Of a stretch of DNA of 64,000 nucleotides, positions 62,801-64,000 are shown in pieces. The position numbers and the translations under genes are program-made. Position 1 is the first letter of the stretch; each line of letters begins with the position of its first letter. The notes beneath the pieces were generated by a model that did no database searches, was not told the DNA's origin, and was given only the letters and a program-made list of their open reading frames with translations. Source of the DNA: Nitzschia sp. pyKryTriq1 (Eukaryota; Bacillariophyta; Bacillariophyceae; Bacillariales; Bacillariaceae); NCBI GenBank assembly GCA_956465555.1, contig OY101129.1, positions 1,116,001 through 1,180,000 on the forward strand, read 5' to 3'.

Positions 62801-64000
62801 CATACTGCCTTTTGATACCATTGCGACCAATGTTTGGCTTCCAACTCACATTTCGTCCATGGAAGTCCTACTGCTACTTGCTGTTGTTGTTGTTGTTGTT
62901 GTTGTTGAACCTTTTTGAATCCTTCCAAGGCCTTGGTCACTTTGGGAATCCCAATCGTTTGGATCAATTCAAGAATCGATCCCGGAGTCCAACCACCACA
63001 TTCTGCTTCTGTGGCATTGGTCGGAAAGAATTCCATACACAAGCCCAATAGTAGATAGGCGAGTGGTTTGGTGGAAGTAATACTACTCGATGCTGACTTT
63101 GCTTTTGCTTTTGTCGTCGTCGGAGCCGTTGCCAAGGTGGCCAAATGAGTTGACGCCGGACTGCTCAAGAGCGTTTGGACAATGCGAGGAGTTTGATAAA
63201 TGTATTCGCATAAAAATCGATACAACGACCAAACGACGACGTTCTTGTTCATGTTGATGTTGTCATTGGAAGTGGACGATGATGATGATTTTTCTTCTCC
63301 TTCTTCTTCGGCCAACAATACTTCGAGCATGTGATCCAAGGAAGCTTCAGGAGGTGCTGCTCGAAATACCATTTCTCGTGATTCTTCGTCGGCCAAAAAG
63401 ACGGCCAATCCACCCAAGGCACCGGAAAGGAACAAGGTGCGTTGATCGTCACTGACGACTGCTGGAGCAGTGGAATCAGTAGTTGTAGCAGAATTATTGG
63501 GAACAACAAGTAGATTCCCTGCCACGGTATTCCATAGTTTTTGAACGACAGTAGGACCAGGCACTACTGGAGGTTCTTGCGCGCCGCCGCCGCCATCGTC
63601 GTCGTCCATGATGGGGGTGGGGGGTGGTGCCAAGGTATGCAATAGAATTTCATGAATCCGATTCGCATCCAAAATACTTCTCAAGACAGCCAAGGCGGCT
63701 TGACTGATACCCAATTTTTCGTCGAGCGTTATCAGCGTGTCCCCACCAGCAGAACCTCCGCCACCTCCCGTACATACTTTTTCCAACAATCGATCGAGTC
63801 CATTGTGACGATCCATCGTAACGGGATCAGCCAATCGTGTCGCGATCAATTCCAAGGCTTGTTGTTGCAAGGTACAGGAAGGAAAGGCCAAAAAGAAAGT
63901 AGTAGTATTTGCTGTTGTTCCTGGAGGCGGTGGCGTTTGCAAGGCCAATTCCCAAATGAGACTGCACATGCCAGGTGCATATTCGGACCATACCTTGCGT
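56892..64000 (-). CDS. Giant p115/Uso1-like coiled-coil (golgin-type) protein, 5' partial
   Basis: Five exons: beyond 64000-61014, 60936-59434, 59337-58732, 58647-58039 and 57961-56892 (introns 77, 96, 84, 77 bp). At least ~2250 residues. The N-terminal part is helical, armadillo-like (LSGALGGLAVFLADEESREMV, VVWSLYRFLCEYIYQTP, GLCMEFFP...GGWTPGSILELIQ), resembling the p115/Uso1 head that tethers transport vesicles at the Golgi. From about residue 470 on it is almost continuous coiled coil. Each downstream exon begins ERV[VD]xLE, and each of the first four ends GQWT. All introns are phase 1 within the Glu codon, so exons were duplicated in tandem. Exon 2 also holds two near-identical ~100-residue repeats (SQWQESCDAADEKCRELEAR). 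The frame is open to the window edge. The p115 assignment is moderate; the coiled-coil nature is certain. Confidence 0.7.

Overview
The window looks like nuclear DNA of a diatom, probably a raphid pennate. The evidence is a fucoxanthin chlorophyll a/c-binding protein (FCP) with a bipartite plastid presequence, short GT-AG introns (73-213 bp), Ty1/copia-type and LINE-type retroelement remnants of the kind common in diatoms, ankyrin repeats of the diatom 'LPLHxAC' style, and heavy trinucleotide low complexity inside coding sequence. There are no bacterial operons and no tRNA or rRNA genes that I could recognise.

Left arm (1-20 kb). An AAA-type signalling ATPase gene enters from the left edge and is broken by a 3.06 kb internally deleted LINE bounded by a perfect 17-bp target-site duplication. 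Next come a small hypothetical gene whose 3' end lies in a copied fragment of a neighbouring gene, the FCP gene, a convergent GT8-like glycosyltransferase gene, a copia reverse-transcriptase fragment, a very large ankyrin/low-complexity protein with eight copies of an S-x-[F/M]-Y-[R/Q] motif, a 46-bp tandem repeat, and a decayed Crypton-like tyrosine recombinase.

Middle (20-41 kb). A complete P3A plasma-membrane H+-ATPase is followed by a small two-exon gene lying between GC-rich imperfect inverted repeats (candidate DNA transposon), an NmrA-like NAD(P)-binding protein, a CRAL-TRIO (Sec14) protein, a tandem pair of secreted or type I membrane proteins with acidic repeats and a propeller-like ectodomain, a small single-pass membrane protein, and a NodB-type polysaccharide deacetylase. 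Between the tandem pair sits a 52-bp palindromic hAT-like mini-insertion with a perfect 8-bp target-site duplication.

Right arm (41-64 kb). Ubiquitin-system genes cluster here: an RBX1-type RING protein that lacks the third zinc site, an HCN-type ubiquitin-conjugating E2, and further on a small protein with a UIM-like helix. These are followed or separated by a CAMK-like kinase with large inserts in its N-lobe and activation segment, a type II membrane protein of unknown function, a low-complexity protein, and a giant p115/Uso1-like coiled-coil protein. That last gene has grown by exon duplication, with all four introns in the same phase at the same motif, and it runs off the right edge.

Two short 3'-terminal gene fragments (6.5-6.7 kb and 39.0-39.1 kb) derive from other genes in this same window. 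I see no single multi-gene pathway. The most unusual items are the mini-hAT insertion, the exon-duplicated golgin-like gene, the RBX1 with coordinated zinc-ligand loss, the FYR-motif ankyrin protein, and the tandem ectodomain genes whose coding parts are far more alike than their flanks.
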